A DNA stretch of 37,570 nt from an uncultured bacterium (GTDB taxonomy: Bacteria; Omnitrophota; Gorgyraeia; Duberdicusellales; 4484-171), in contig CAJXAF010000005.1 of assembly GCA_913050175.1 (NCBI GenBank), positions 1 to 37,570 of the forward strand, given 5' to 3'. The first letter of the stretch is position 1. Each line of letters begins with the position of its first letter. The notes below the pieces were generated by a model. That model was not told where the DNA came from and did no database searches. It saw nothing but the letters and a program-made list of their open reading frames with translations. The position numbers and the translations under genes are program-made. Below are positions 6,510 to 15,253 of this stretch, in pieces.

Positions 6510-7286
6510 TTACTTTTTAATCTTAGACTCTTCTGGGTGTTCCTGTTTAAAAGGAATCACCGGCTTTGTCCATGGTGTCTGCTGATTTATAACAGCTAGC
6601 TCCAAAGGACAAGCGGTCTGGCCTTGAGTTAAAGCAAATACTACTGTATCGGCAACTGCTTCTGGCTCCATTAGCCTTTCTTCGCAGATATTTTTTAATT
6701 TACCGGTTAAGGGTGTACGGGTAACTCCCGGAAAAATAGAAGTAACTTTAATACCAAAATCACGCATTTCCCAAAATAGTCCTTTGGCAAAAGCCCGTAA
6801 GGCAACTTTTAAGGAAGTATAAACAATAAAATTCCTTGGTGGCGGATCAACCATAACTGAACCGCTGGTAATGTTAATTATGTGACCATCATTAGCTTTT
6901 TTCATCGGACCAACTACAAGTCGTGACAACATCACATAGCTGTAGTAATTGGTCGACATTATTTTTCCTATATCTTCTAAAGGCTGCTCCCAGAAAGGAT
7001 GCTGGCTGGAAACGCCGGCACCATTAATTAAAACATCTATTTTTTTATAGGTTTTTAGAGTGTAGTTTACTAAATTTTCTAAATCCTCCTGTTTAGTCAC
7101 ATCGCACTTCATGCATAAAACCTTACTCTTTTTCGGCAAAGCCTCTTTTAGTTCTTCTAAAACTTCCAGTCTCCTGGCTGCCAAGACAAGGGTCGCACCT
7201 AGTGATGAAAGTTTTTCAACTAGTACTTTTCCTATGCCGCCAGAGGCACCGGTTACTATACATACTTTTCCTTCTAAATTAGCCAT
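6510..7286 (-). CDS. SDR-family oxidoreductase, candidate polyketide ketoreductase
   Basis: KVCIVTGASGGIGK (TGxxxGIG), NGAG, YTSLK (YxxxK). Start moved from 7325 to ATG 7286, which has GGAG upstream. Confidence 0.88.
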   Translation of the reverse strand: MANLEGKVCIVTGASGGIGKVLVEKLSSLGATLVLAARRLEVLEELKEALPKKSKVLCMKCDVTKQEDLENLVNYTLKTYKKIDVLINGAGVSSQHPFWEQPLEDIGKIMSTNYYSYVMLSRLVVGPMKKANDGHIINITSGSVMVDPPPRNFIVYTSLKVALRAFAKGLFWEMRDFGIKVTSIFPGVTRTPLTGKLKNICEERLMEPEAVADTVVFALTQGQTACPLELAVINQQTPWTKPVIPFKQEHPEESKIKK

Positions 7287-7314
7287 AACACACTCCTTTT
7301 CAATAAAATTATTT

Positions 7315-8472
7315 TTAGGAAACATTTGCCTCTTCGGCGATTATTTTATTCATATTAAATCCTAGTATAAAAATACTCAGAGCAACTAAGATAAAAAAGG
7401 CTTTAAAACCTATTAGCCCAACAAAAAAACCTCCCAGGACAACACCTAGCCAGCCAAAAGTAAAACGAAACGAGCTATTTAAACTTGAGGCTTCCCGCTG
7501 AATATTATCGGGGAAATGGGTAAGATGGGTGGACAAACCTACATGGGTAAGAGCCCAACCAGCACCCCAGAGCACAATTACAAAGAAGAGAAATTCATGC
7601 TCTTTAACAAAAAGAAGAGAAAGAACAAAAAGACTCATCATAATAAAACCGATACGGGTAATTTTTATATTCCCAAGCTTTGAGCCTAAAAATCCCCCTA
7701 GAAACTCAGAAGCAATTGCGCACAATGTTGATACAGTAAAAATTGTACTTATTACCAACTGCCTTAAATCAAAGGTCTGGCTTAAATACATGCCCAAACG
7801 CTGCTGAACACTATGATAAAGAGAACTCGCCAACATGATTACTAAAAAAAAGCGTAAGGCTTTTTTATCTTTTATTGCCTTAAAATAATTGATTTTAAAC
7901 TTCGCCTGGCGAAAATCAAAATCATGCAAACGCCACAACACCAAAGCAAAAGCTAGCAGACTTAAAATTGCCGGTATCCGGTAAAGCCATTGCCAGGGCA
8001 TGAAACCACTTAAAAAAACACTCACAAAAGTAGAGATATAACTTATGCCAAAGAACGTACCGATGTATTTTGATTTTTTCTTAGGGGAGACTGTCTTAGC
8101 AATAGTAATCAATGACAAGGGCACAAAACTACAGCCAAAACAACCCATTAAAAAACGAAATACAAAGGCCTGATGAATATTTTCCGATAAACTAAAAAAG
8201 AGCGTAGAAACAAAGAAACCAAAAGAAGTAAAAAGAAAGATTCTTCTGATGGTGAACATCCTCGATATTGGAGCCCAGATAAGGGCAATCAATCCATAAG
8301 GCAGCATATAAAGCCAGGTCAATTTTAGGGTATAGTTTTGGGCAACCCCAAAATGAACGGCAATTGAAGGAATCAAGGCTGCCATTGCTGCCACACCAAA
8401 AGAAACTGTAAAGAACATTAAACTTACGATGAAAAAACTAGATCTAGGCATTAACTTTTGCTTCGTTTTCAA
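7315..8472 (-). CDS. Major facilitator superfamily transporter, probable exporter
   Basis: 385 aa, about 12 hydrophobic segments, MFS-like loop; overlaps the upstream aromatase gene by 29 bp. Confidence 0.85.
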   Translation of the reverse strand: MKTKQKLMPRSSFFIVSLMFFTVSFGVAAMAALIPSIAVHFGVAQNYTLKLTWLYMLPYGLIALIWAPISRMFTIRRIFLFTSFGFFVSTLFFSLSENIHQAFVFRFLMGCFGCSFVPLSLITIAKTVSPKKKSKYIGTFFGISYISTFVSVFLSGFMPWQWLYRIPAILSLLAFALVLWRLHDFDFRQAKFKINYFKAIKDKKALRFFLVIMLASSLYHSVQQRLGMYLSQTFDLRQLVISTIFTVSTLCAIASEFLGGFLGSKLGNIKITRIGFIMMSLFVLSLLFVKEHEFLFFVIVLWGAGWALTHVGLSTHLTHFPDNIQREASSLNSSFRFTFGWLGVVLGGFFVGLIGFKAFFILVALSIFILGFNMNKIIAEEANVS

Positions 8473-8887
8473 TTATCTCTTTGAATCTCTTAAGATTATC
8501 CTGGGAATGCTTGTTAATTAGCTCCTCAACTTGACTGTCAGTATATTTTGCTTTTGCATCCATTTTAAAATCCTGAATCCAAGTCATCTCTATTCCGCCT
8601 TCAACCTCACGATAAAGCCAGATAATTTTCATGAACTGAAAAGGAAACATTGGCTCAACCCGGCAGGCATAAGCAAATTTATCTTCTTTAAAGAGTAGAC
8701 GATATGATGTCCAGCTCATTCCATTCTTATGAGATAGCTTAAACACTAATCTATTGCCCTTGGTCTCTGTCACTTCAGAACCAATATACTCATCAAAATA
8801 CTCATTCCAGCGATTAATATCATTACTTAAATCAAAAACTTTATCGTAAGAAGCATTGATAACTACTGAATTTACTGTATGTGCCAT
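8444..8887 (-). CDS. Polyketide aromatase/cyclase, SRPBCC fold (TcmN/WhiE-ORFVI-like)
   Basis: VVINASYDKVFDLSNDINRWNEYFDEYIGSEVTE..MKIIWLYREVEGGIEMTWIQDFKMDAKAKYTDSQVEELINKHSQDNLKRFKEIIE closely follows the streptomycete spore-pigment aromatase pattern. Confidence 0.85.
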   Translation of the reverse strand: MAHTVNSVVINASYDKVFDLSNDINRWNEYFDEYIGSEVTETKGNRLVFKLSHKNGMSWTSYRLLFKEDKFAYACRVEPMFPFQFMKIIWLYREVEGGIEMTWIQDFKMDAKAKYTDSQVEELINKHSQDNLKRFKEIIENEAKVNA

Positions 8888-8898
8888 ATATACCTCCT

Positions 8899-9720
8899 TT
8901 AATTTGCCTTAGAACTATCGCTATTTAGAATAGCTACCACTCTACTCCAAGCTGCACCTGTTTTGCGAATGCGTACCGGGAAACAAATAACTTTAAAACC
9001 AAAATCAGGTAAGACCTCCAAATTAGCCAGACGTTCTATATGAATAAATTCTCTCTTCCTGCCAAAAAAATGAGATGGCCAGAGATGCTTGGGGTCTTTA
9101 GATTCTTGGAAATCCTTCATCATAAACTTATAGGGTCGATCAATACCCATAGTATCGACACCAAATATTCTTATACCTTTATTAAGAAGGTATGTGATTG
9201 CCGATTCATCAACTCCGGGATAATCAGAAAAATATTCCGGCCCGCCAAAAAGTTTATCAGAACCAGTATATAAAAGAACTATATCAAACGGTTTTAATTG
9301 ATAATTGATATTTTTTAAAGCTTCTTCAATGTCTTCTCCAGTAATTACTTCATCAGCTTTTTTATGAGTTAAATTAAGCTTTATGCCGTCATTAAAGCAC
9401 CACTCAAGTGGTATCTCATCAGCAGTCTTAGAAGCTCTGCCTTCAGACTTACTTCCATAATGAAATGAATAATCAAGGTGGGTTCCGCTGTGCACTGATG
9501 AGTAAACCATCTCTAAAGACAGAAATTCCTCATCAGGAAGATCTTCTTTTTTTATCATCCGCTCGCCCTTTTCATAACTGGCTTTACCATCAGGGGTTCT
9601 GGACATAAGAACTTTATTGAGTTTATTGACTCCTTCTTTATGGGAAGTGCGGTCAATTTTTAAATCATGCACTTCAAAAGCAGTATCATCAATCGGTAAG
9701 CTTAAATCAATAATATTCAT
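8899..9720 (-). CDS. PF04199-type cyclase (kynurenine formamidase-like)
   Basis: IDLSLPI; YSSVHSGTHLDYSFHYG (HxGTHxDxxxH); FGVDTMGID. Confidence 0.85.
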   Translation of the reverse strand: MNIIDLSLPIDDTAFEVHDLKIDRTSHKEGVNKLNKVLMSRTPDGKASYEKGERMIKKEDLPDEEFLSLEMVYSSVHSGTHLDYSFHYGSKSEGRASKTADEIPLEWCFNDGIKLNLTHKKADEVITGEDIEEALKNINYQLKPFDIVLLYTGSDKLFGGPEYFSDYPGVDESAITYLLNKGIRIFGVDTMGIDRPYKFMMKDFQESKDPKHLWPSHFFGRKREFIHIERLANLEVLPDFGFKVICFPVRIRKTGAAWSRVVAILNSDSSKAN

Positions 9721-9744
9721 ACTTGGCTTCTTAGTTAACTCTTA

Positions 9745-9975
9745 TTACTTCTTTTTCTCAATAGTTTCAACTATTTCTAGAGGTGTAGAAAATTTAGTTA
9801 CATCGTTAGTCTCAAGCGGTACTTGGAATTGCTTTTTTAAAGCTACTACCAGTTCAACCACTTCAGTTGAATCAACACCAATTGAATCGTAGAGTTTCTC
9901 ATCTTCCTTAACCTCGCCCTCTTTTACTTCCAAAGTTGTACAAATTAAATTAATGACTTCTTCTTTTAATGCCAT
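9745..9975 (-). CDS. Acyl carrier protein
   Basis: 76 aa, LYDSIGVDSTEVVELVVALKKQF: Ser 4'-phosphopantetheine site; directly downstream of KS/CLF. Confidence 0.92.
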   Translation of the reverse strand: MALKEEVINLICTTLEVKEGEVKEDEKLYDSIGVDSTEVVELVVALKKQFQVPLETNDVTKFSTPLEIVETIEKKK

Positions 9976-9997
9976 GTTCTCCTCCGTTTATATTTAA

Positions 9998-11233
9998 TTA
10001 CTCCTTTTCTATTGCCAAGACAACATTAATACCACCCCGGCCGCGGGCTATAATCAAAGCCTTCTTTATTTTCCGTTCTTTTGCTTTATTGGGAGTATAA
10101 TCAAGATCACAATTAGGATCAGTCATCTCGTAGTTAATTGTCGGCAAGACTGTTGAGTGCTTCATGGAAAAAATAGTGGCAATTAAATCTAAAGCGGTTT
10201 GAGCACCTAATAAATTACCAAACATACTTTTAGGCGCACTCATAGATATGGTTTCAATTTGTTTACCAAAAACATTCTTTATCGCTTGAGTTTCAAGATA
10301 ATCACCCATTTCTGAAGCTTCAGCATCTAAACAAATATAATGGACATTGCGCTTATTCCAGCGGGCTTGGGCTAAACAATCTTCAATAGCATACTCTAGA
10401 CTACTGGAATCAGGCCTGTATTGACTGTAATGATAGCCATCTGAGGAAAAACCCACACCTTTAATAAATCCATAAATAGGAGCATTTCTTCTTTGAGCGT
10501 GTGATTCTTTTTCTAAAACTACCATGCCTGAACCCTCGCCAACAGCAAAGCCATCGCGATATAAATCATAAGGTTTATAGGCTCGGGACGGATTTAAGTT
10601 ATTTTTTGACAGCCCTCCCCGAGAATTTATACATAATAGAGCGTAAGGGGTAATTGGCGCTTCCATTCCTCCGGCAACAACATACTCATTCTTACCGTCA
10701 GCGATTGTTCTTGAAGCATACCAAAGAGCAAGAGCGCTGGAAGCTTTATCAGCTACAATAGTTTTGCTGTAACCTTTAAAACCATAATAAATCGTAACTT
10801 GCCCCTGAGATGCTGCCGGAAACCAGGCTGAAGCCATATAAGGAGAAATGCCTTCTCTGCCCTCTAAATAAAGATCGCGCAATTCAGTCTCGGCAAAGAG
10901 CCAGCCACCAAGGGCATTACCCATAAAAACGCCTACTTTATTTTTATCAGTATTTTCAAGGTCAATACCTGAATCTTTGAGGGCCTGTTCAGTGGCTACC
11001 AGAGCCATATGGGAAAAAACATCAATTTTCTTGATCAATCTTGACGAAAGATGCGAGTAGTGATCCAATTCATGAACTTGTCCGGCAATTCGAGAAGGAT
11101 AAGTAGAAGCGTCAAAACGAGTTACTTCATCAACAAAAGACTCTCCCCTTTTTAAGTTTGCCCAAAATGTCTCTTTTTTTAAGCCACAGGGTGAAACAAC
11201 TCCCATGCCTGTAATCGCTATACGTTCTGCCAT
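9998..11233 (-). CDS. Ketosynthase-like chain-length factor (KS-beta/CLF)
   Basis: KS fold (MAERIAITGMGVVSPCG..) without catalytic residues: Cys->Lys in IVADKASSALAL, His->Asp in YICLDAEASE, His->Asn in KSMFGNLLG. Confidence 0.87.
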   Translation of the reverse strand: MAERIAITGMGVVSPCGLKKETFWANLKRGESFVDEVTRFDASTYPSRIAGQVHELDHYSHLSSRLIKKIDVFSHMALVATEQALKDSGIDLENTDKNKVGVFMGNALGGWLFAETELRDLYLEGREGISPYMASAWFPAASQGQVTIYYGFKGYSKTIVADKASSALALWYASRTIADGKNEYVVAGGMEAPITPYALLCINSRGGLSKNNLNPSRAYKPYDLYRDGFAVGEGSGMVVLEKESHAQRRNAPIYGFIKGVGFSSDGYHYSQYRPDSSSLEYAIEDCLAQARWNKRNVHYICLDAEASEMGDYLETQAIKNVFGKQIETISMSAPKSMFGNLLGAQTALDLIATIFSMKHSTVLPTINYEMTDPNCDLDYTPNKAKERKIKKALIIARGRGGINVVLAIEKE

Positions 11234-11252
11234 TTCTTACTCCTAACTTTAT

Positions 11253-12500
11253 TTATTTCCATCGTTTAAAAATAATTGATGAATGTATACCGGAAAATCC
11301 ACTACTTGTTTTTAAAATATATTCCGGTGTGTGTTCTCTCTTAGTATTAGGTATATAATCTAAATCACATCGGGGATCTGGTTCTTCTTGATTTATTGTT
11401 GGCGGTAGGTAGCCGTTTTTAAAAATCATACAACAAAGGACACTCTCAGCAGCATTAGCCGCAGCCAAGGGATGGCCAATCATTGACTTAATTGAACTAA
11501 TGGGAATTTTATAGGCTAACTCACCAAAAACTTGTTTATAAGCGTCAGTTTCAAAAGCATCATTTTGCCTGGTTGATGAACCATGAGCATTTATATAGGT
11601 AATATCTTCTTTTTTAATCCCGGCCTCACTTATAGCATCTTCCATACAGCGCGCCATCGGTTCACCGTTTTCCGGTAGATCAGTCATATGGTAAGCATTG
11701 CAACTAGTGCCAAAACCTAATATCTCAGCATATATTTGTGCACCTCTTTTTTTAGCGTGCTCTAATTCTTCCAAAATAAGAATACCGGCAGCCTCAGAAA
11801 TTACAAAACCATTACGCTTATTATCAAATGGCCGGGAAGCTTTATGGGGTTCGTCATTATTTTTTGCCAGAACATTTACCACGTCAAAAGAGCCAAAAGT
11901 TATCGGAGTTACCGGTGCTTCTGATGCCCCGGCAATAACAACATCCTGTCGGCCTTCGCGTATTAATTCATAAGCAAAGCCAAGTGAATCTGTTCCGGCA
12001 GTACATCCAGTCGAAACTGTACAGTTTATTCCTTGAGTTTCATAAATTGCTGAAATCTCTCCGCTAGGGGTATTAAAAGTAGCAGCATCATAAAGATAGG
12101 GCCTTCCCTTTCTGGGATCAATGGGGTTCTTACCCCAATCAGTCACCAATAAAAACTCTTCTTCCATAAACCTTGTTCCACAAATAGCATTAGCTAAGAT
12201 AACACCACATTTTCTTTGATCTAGTTCACGAAAATTAATCTTTGCATCTTCTACAGCTTGCTTGGCCGCAGCGATACCAAACTGGACGTACCTATCCATA
12301 CGTTTATGTTCGCTAATGCCGAATTTTAAGGGGTCAAATTTTAAATCCTGGGAAGCAATTTTTGAAACAAATAAACTAACATCAAAATTCTCAACCCGTT
12401 CTATACTGGATCTTCCCGAGATGAGATTATCATAAAATTCATTTTTATCTTCGCCCGACCCTGAAATAATTCCTATACCTGTTATAACTACTCTGCGCAT
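11253..12500 (-). CDS. Type II PKS ketosynthase alpha (KS-alpha)
   Basis: VSTGCTAGTDSLGFAYELIREGRQDVVIAGASEAPVTPITFGSFD, RPFDNKRNGFVISEAAG, YINAHGSSTRQND, SSIKSMIGHPLAAANA: matches actinobacterial KS-alpha motifs. Confidence 0.93.
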   Translation of the reverse strand: MRRVVITGIGIISGSGEDKNEFYDNLISGRSSIERVENFDVSLFVSKIASQDLKFDPLKFGISEHKRMDRYVQFGIAAAKQAVEDAKINFRELDQRKCGVILANAICGTRFMEEEFLLVTDWGKNPIDPRKGRPYLYDAATFNTPSGEISAIYETQGINCTVSTGCTAGTDSLGFAYELIREGRQDVVIAGASEAPVTPITFGSFDVVNVLAKNNDEPHKASRPFDNKRNGFVISEAAGILILEELEHAKKRGAQIYAEILGFGTSCNAYHMTDLPENGEPMARCMEDAISEAGIKKEDITYINAHGSSTRQNDAFETDAYKQVFGELAYKIPISSIKSMIGHPLAAANAAESVLCCMIFKNGYLPPTINQEEPDPRCDLDYIPNTKREHTPEYILKTSSGFSGIHSSIIFKRWK

Positions 12501-12547
12501 TCTTATAACTCCCTTCTTTAATCAATAGTTTAGTTATCTTAAGTTAA

Positions 12548-13174
12548 CTACTTTTTTCTGGAAACTTTAAAAACAATACTTCCCCCATCGGGACAAGTTA
12601 CAGTATCAATTGAATCAGGATCTTTCATAAAAAAGAATTTTGCCCCAAAATTTAAAGCAAAAAGTGCTGGAAAAGCAGTGTGCCAGGCAGCACCACAGAA
12701 CCCTTCTATACATTTTAGACCGTGGACATCCCACTTATCACCGACTTTATACTTGTAAGCACAGTAACCTTTTGCTTCGACAACTTCCATCTCCATTTCT
12801 TTTGGATTTGGACCTTTAAAATCGGGGTCTTTAGGTATAAATTCAACAGTCTTACCATCTTTATCTAGAACTTCAGCTTTAAATTCTAACTTACCTCCGT
12901 CAGGACAAGTTACGTTAAGAGATCTTTGGTTGTCCATAAAAGGAAAGCGTGCTCCAAAACTTAAAGCATAAATTACCGGAAAAAGTGCATGACCAAGGCC
13001 AAGGCAAAAATGCTTAGGTGGATGAGTAAAATCACCAAGAATTATCTCATCTCCCACATCATAACCGTGATAACACTCTCCCTCCATCTTTAAAACGGTG
13101 AGCTTAAGCGCCGGAAATGGAGTTTCGATTTTAGATCTATCTACTACGTAACAATCTCCGCATTTATCTTTCAT
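12548..13174 (-). CDS. Protein with two tandem TIGR04076-like domains
   Basis: Internal duplication: VLKMEGECYHGYDVGDEI..FPVIYALSFGARFPFMD..TCPDGGKLEFK and VVEAKGYCAYKYKVGDKW..FPALFALNFGAKFFFMKD..TCPDGGSIVFK. Confidence 0.7.
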   Translation of the reverse strand: MKDKCGDCYVVDRSKIETPFPALKLTVLKMEGECYHGYDVGDEIILGDFTHPPKHFCLGLGHALFPVIYALSFGARFPFMDNQRSLNVTCPDGGKLEFKAEVLDKDGKTVEFIPKDPDFKGPNPKEMEMEVVEAKGYCAYKYKVGDKWDVHGLKCIEGFCGAAWHTAFPALFALNFGAKFFFMKDPDSIDTVTCPDGGSIVFKVSRKK

Positions 13175-14177
13175 AATTCATCACCTCTTCTGTTTGGGAT
13201 AATAAGTCTTCTTTACTAAAAAATTCCTTTCTATCTTCGACCGCGTGCACCATCTGAACTATTTTTTTATTAAGTGGTGCCTGGAAATTATTATTTTCAG
13301 CTAATTTAACTACTTCCCCGTTAATATAATCTATTTCCGACCTTCTTTCTCTCTTTATGCTCTGTAAAATTGAACCGTAGAGCGGCTCTTTGCTTAGATT
13401 AGCCATTGTCTGAGATAAAAGCGAAGCAGCTTCGTTAAGGGGCATTGATACAAACCCCTGGAGACGTTCTTTAGGGTAGTTCGGTAAACTCTGTATTTGG
13501 ATATTACACTTATCGACTAAACTATAAGCTTCCTGATTAAGTCTGATTGCTAATTTAGCTAATTCTAAATCGCTATAGGTATCCTGCATTGACTTGCCGA
13601 TTATTGCCGGTAGACAATTATTAAGGTTAATAAATAATTTAAGGTATTTTGCTCCTTTTATATTGTTTATTTTTACTACTTCAAAGACATCTGAAAGAGG
13701 AAGAAGGATTTCCTGATTTACCTCTTCTGAATCTGAAAAAACATCTCCGATAATTAATTTATTCCCGAAATTATGAACAACTTTATTCGGTGGGTAAAAA
13801 GTTGCCCCAAACATAACAATACCGGTAATAATTTTTTCTTTAGGGAAATATTCTCCTAAGATATTTTCAGCAGCTAAGCCATTTTGAGTAGTTAGAATAA
13901 AAGCGCCTTCTAGAGCTTGCTTGTTAGCTTTAATCACCTCTTCTAAATCATTAATCTTCGTAGCAAATATAGCTAAGTCTACTTTTTCTCTTAAAACCGT
14001 ATCGGCTTTGACCTTTACAGTTACACTACCTTCCTTACTTTCAATAGTTAAACCTTCGTTAAGTAGTGCGTCTTTTTGATATTCTTTAACTACCCCGACT
14101 ACTTTTTGGCCCATTCCCGAAAGATAGCCTAAGAATAAACTACCAATTGCTCCACAACCTAAAACTGCTATTTTCAT
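13164..14177 (-). CDS. Ketopantoate reductase (ApbA/PanE)-like dehydrogenase
   Basis: MKIAVLGCGAIGSLFLGYLSG (GxGxxG); FATKINDLEEVI; TTQNGLAAENIL. Confidence 0.85.
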   Translation of the reverse strand: MKIAVLGCGAIGSLFLGYLSGMGQKVVGVVKEYQKDALLNEGLTIESKEGSVTVKVKADTVLREKVDLAIFATKINDLEEVIKANKQALEGAFILTTQNGLAAENILGEYFPKEKIITGIVMFGATFYPPNKVVHNFGNKLIIGDVFSDSEEVNQEILLPLSDVFEVVKINNIKGAKYLKLFINLNNCLPAIIGKSMQDTYSDLELAKLAIRLNQEAYSLVDKCNIQIQSLPNYPKERLQGFVSMPLNEAASLLSQTMANLSKEPLYGSILQSIKRERRSEIDYINGEVVKLAENNNFQAPLNKKIVQMVHAVEDRKEFFSKEDLLSQTEEVMNYER

Positions 14178-14187
14178 TTTAAATACT

Positions 14188-14448
14188 TTAATCCTTTATG
14201 TACTGAGAGTAATCTATGCCCTGCTTATGCATAAGACGTTTCATCATATCTTTAAATGCTGGGGGAACTTCCTGAAAAAAAGCTGTTATAACATCGGTCT
14301 CTTCTACAGACTCAGATCCTCTGGTTTCTGCTAATTCTTCGGATTTCTCTTTTACTAATTGTTCAGCAATAGATTTATGAAATTGCGGAAGATGCGTAAT
14401 TATTAAATCAAAGTGACTTTTGGCTTTTTCATCCCACTGTATGGTCAT
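14188..14448 (-). CDS. Small helical protein, PCP_red-like (light-independent protochlorophyllide reductase C-terminal-like)
   Basis: 86 aa: IQWDEKAKSHFDLIITHLPQFHKSIAEQLVKEKSEELAETRGSESVEETDVITAFF. Confidence 0.45.
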   Translation of the reverse strand: MTIQWDEKAKSHFDLIITHLPQFHKSIAEQLVKEKSEELAETRGSESVEETDVITAFFQEVPPAFKDMMKRLMHKQGIDYSQYIKD

Positions 14449-14465
14449 TGCTCCTCTCTCCTTTA

Positions 14466-15218
14466 TTATTTACTTCCTACCTTGCTTAATTCATCAACTA
14501 CTGAAAAAGCAAGATCGGTCATTTTCATTTCAGCTTGAAAAAATCTAAAGTCAGTAAAACCCATTTGACCGGTAATAAGATTGTCTGAAACTGCACAAAT
14601 TGAGGCGACTTTTCTCTTATTAAGGTTAGCTATTGTAACCAACGGCGAAGTTACCATGTCAACTGCAATAGCCCCTTTTTCGATATAAGGATTGACTATC
14701 TCCTTTGTTTCTCTAAATATAGCATCAGTTGTCCAAATCCCACCTTGATGAATAGTTCCGGCTTGCTTAAAAACTTCGTTAATTGCTTCATTTACATCAG
14801 GACTGACTTTAGGAACAAAATCATCGTCAACATAATAGCGGGTTGTTCCATCTCCGCGTAAGACATCAGTTACCAAGACATAGTCGCCGATATTTATGTC
14901 TTTCCTTAAAGCACCGCAAGAACCGAGCCGGATAAAAGTATTTATGCCTCCGGCGCAGAGAATCTCAGCCACAAAGGCTGAATCAGGGGCATAAAAACCT
15001 CCGTTACCAACGGTTACTTTAATGCCTTTATAATATCCGGTCCAGAAAGTATAGCCAAGAAAGGTAAAATTCTTTACATGGTTTTCCATTTTTTCTAAAC
15101 ATAACTGAGCCCGGTGTTGCTGGCCGCTGACTAGAACGATATCACCAAAATCACCTTCTTTAAATTGTAAAGAAGCTAATAGTTCTTTTGGATTCATATG
15201 TACGTCTCTTTGCATCAT
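14466..15218 (-). CDS. Nucleoside phosphorylase (PNP_UDP_1) family
   Basis: FIRLGSCGALRKDINIGDYVLVTDVLRGDGTTRYY; GAIAVDMVTSPLVTIANLNKRKVASICAVSDN. Confidence 0.85.
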   Translation of the reverse strand: MMQRDVHMNPKELLASLQFKEGDFGDIVLVSGQQHRAQLCLEKMENHVKNFTFLGYTFWTGYYKGIKVTVGNGGFYAPDSAFVAEILCAGGINTFIRLGSCGALRKDINIGDYVLVTDVLRGDGTTRYYVDDDFVPKVSPDVNEAINEVFKQAGTIHQGGIWTTDAIFRETKEIVNPYIEKGAIAVDMVTSPLVTIANLNKRKVASICAVSDNLITGQMGFTDFRFFQAEMKMTDLAFSVVDELSKVGSK

Positions 15219-15253
15219 AATAAAAACCTCCGATTTTATTTTAAGTATTTAGT

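Noticed and set aside
7111-7807. + strand ORFs at 7111-7365 and 7529-7807
   Set aside because: Antisense to the SDR and MFS genes; no domain signature.
9040-9892. + strand ORFs at 9040-9273 and 9617-9892
   Set aside because: Antisense to the cyclase and ACP genes.
11698-11973. + strand ORF of 91 aa
   Set aside because: Antisense to KS-alpha, which has clear catalytic motifs.
11253-12500. Alternative view of the KS pair as housekeeping FabF copies
   Set aside because: The STGCT active-site context, CNAYHMT block, inactive partner immediately downstream, and adjacent TcmN/WhiE-like aromatase favour type II PKS over fatty acid synthesis; still worth a tree.
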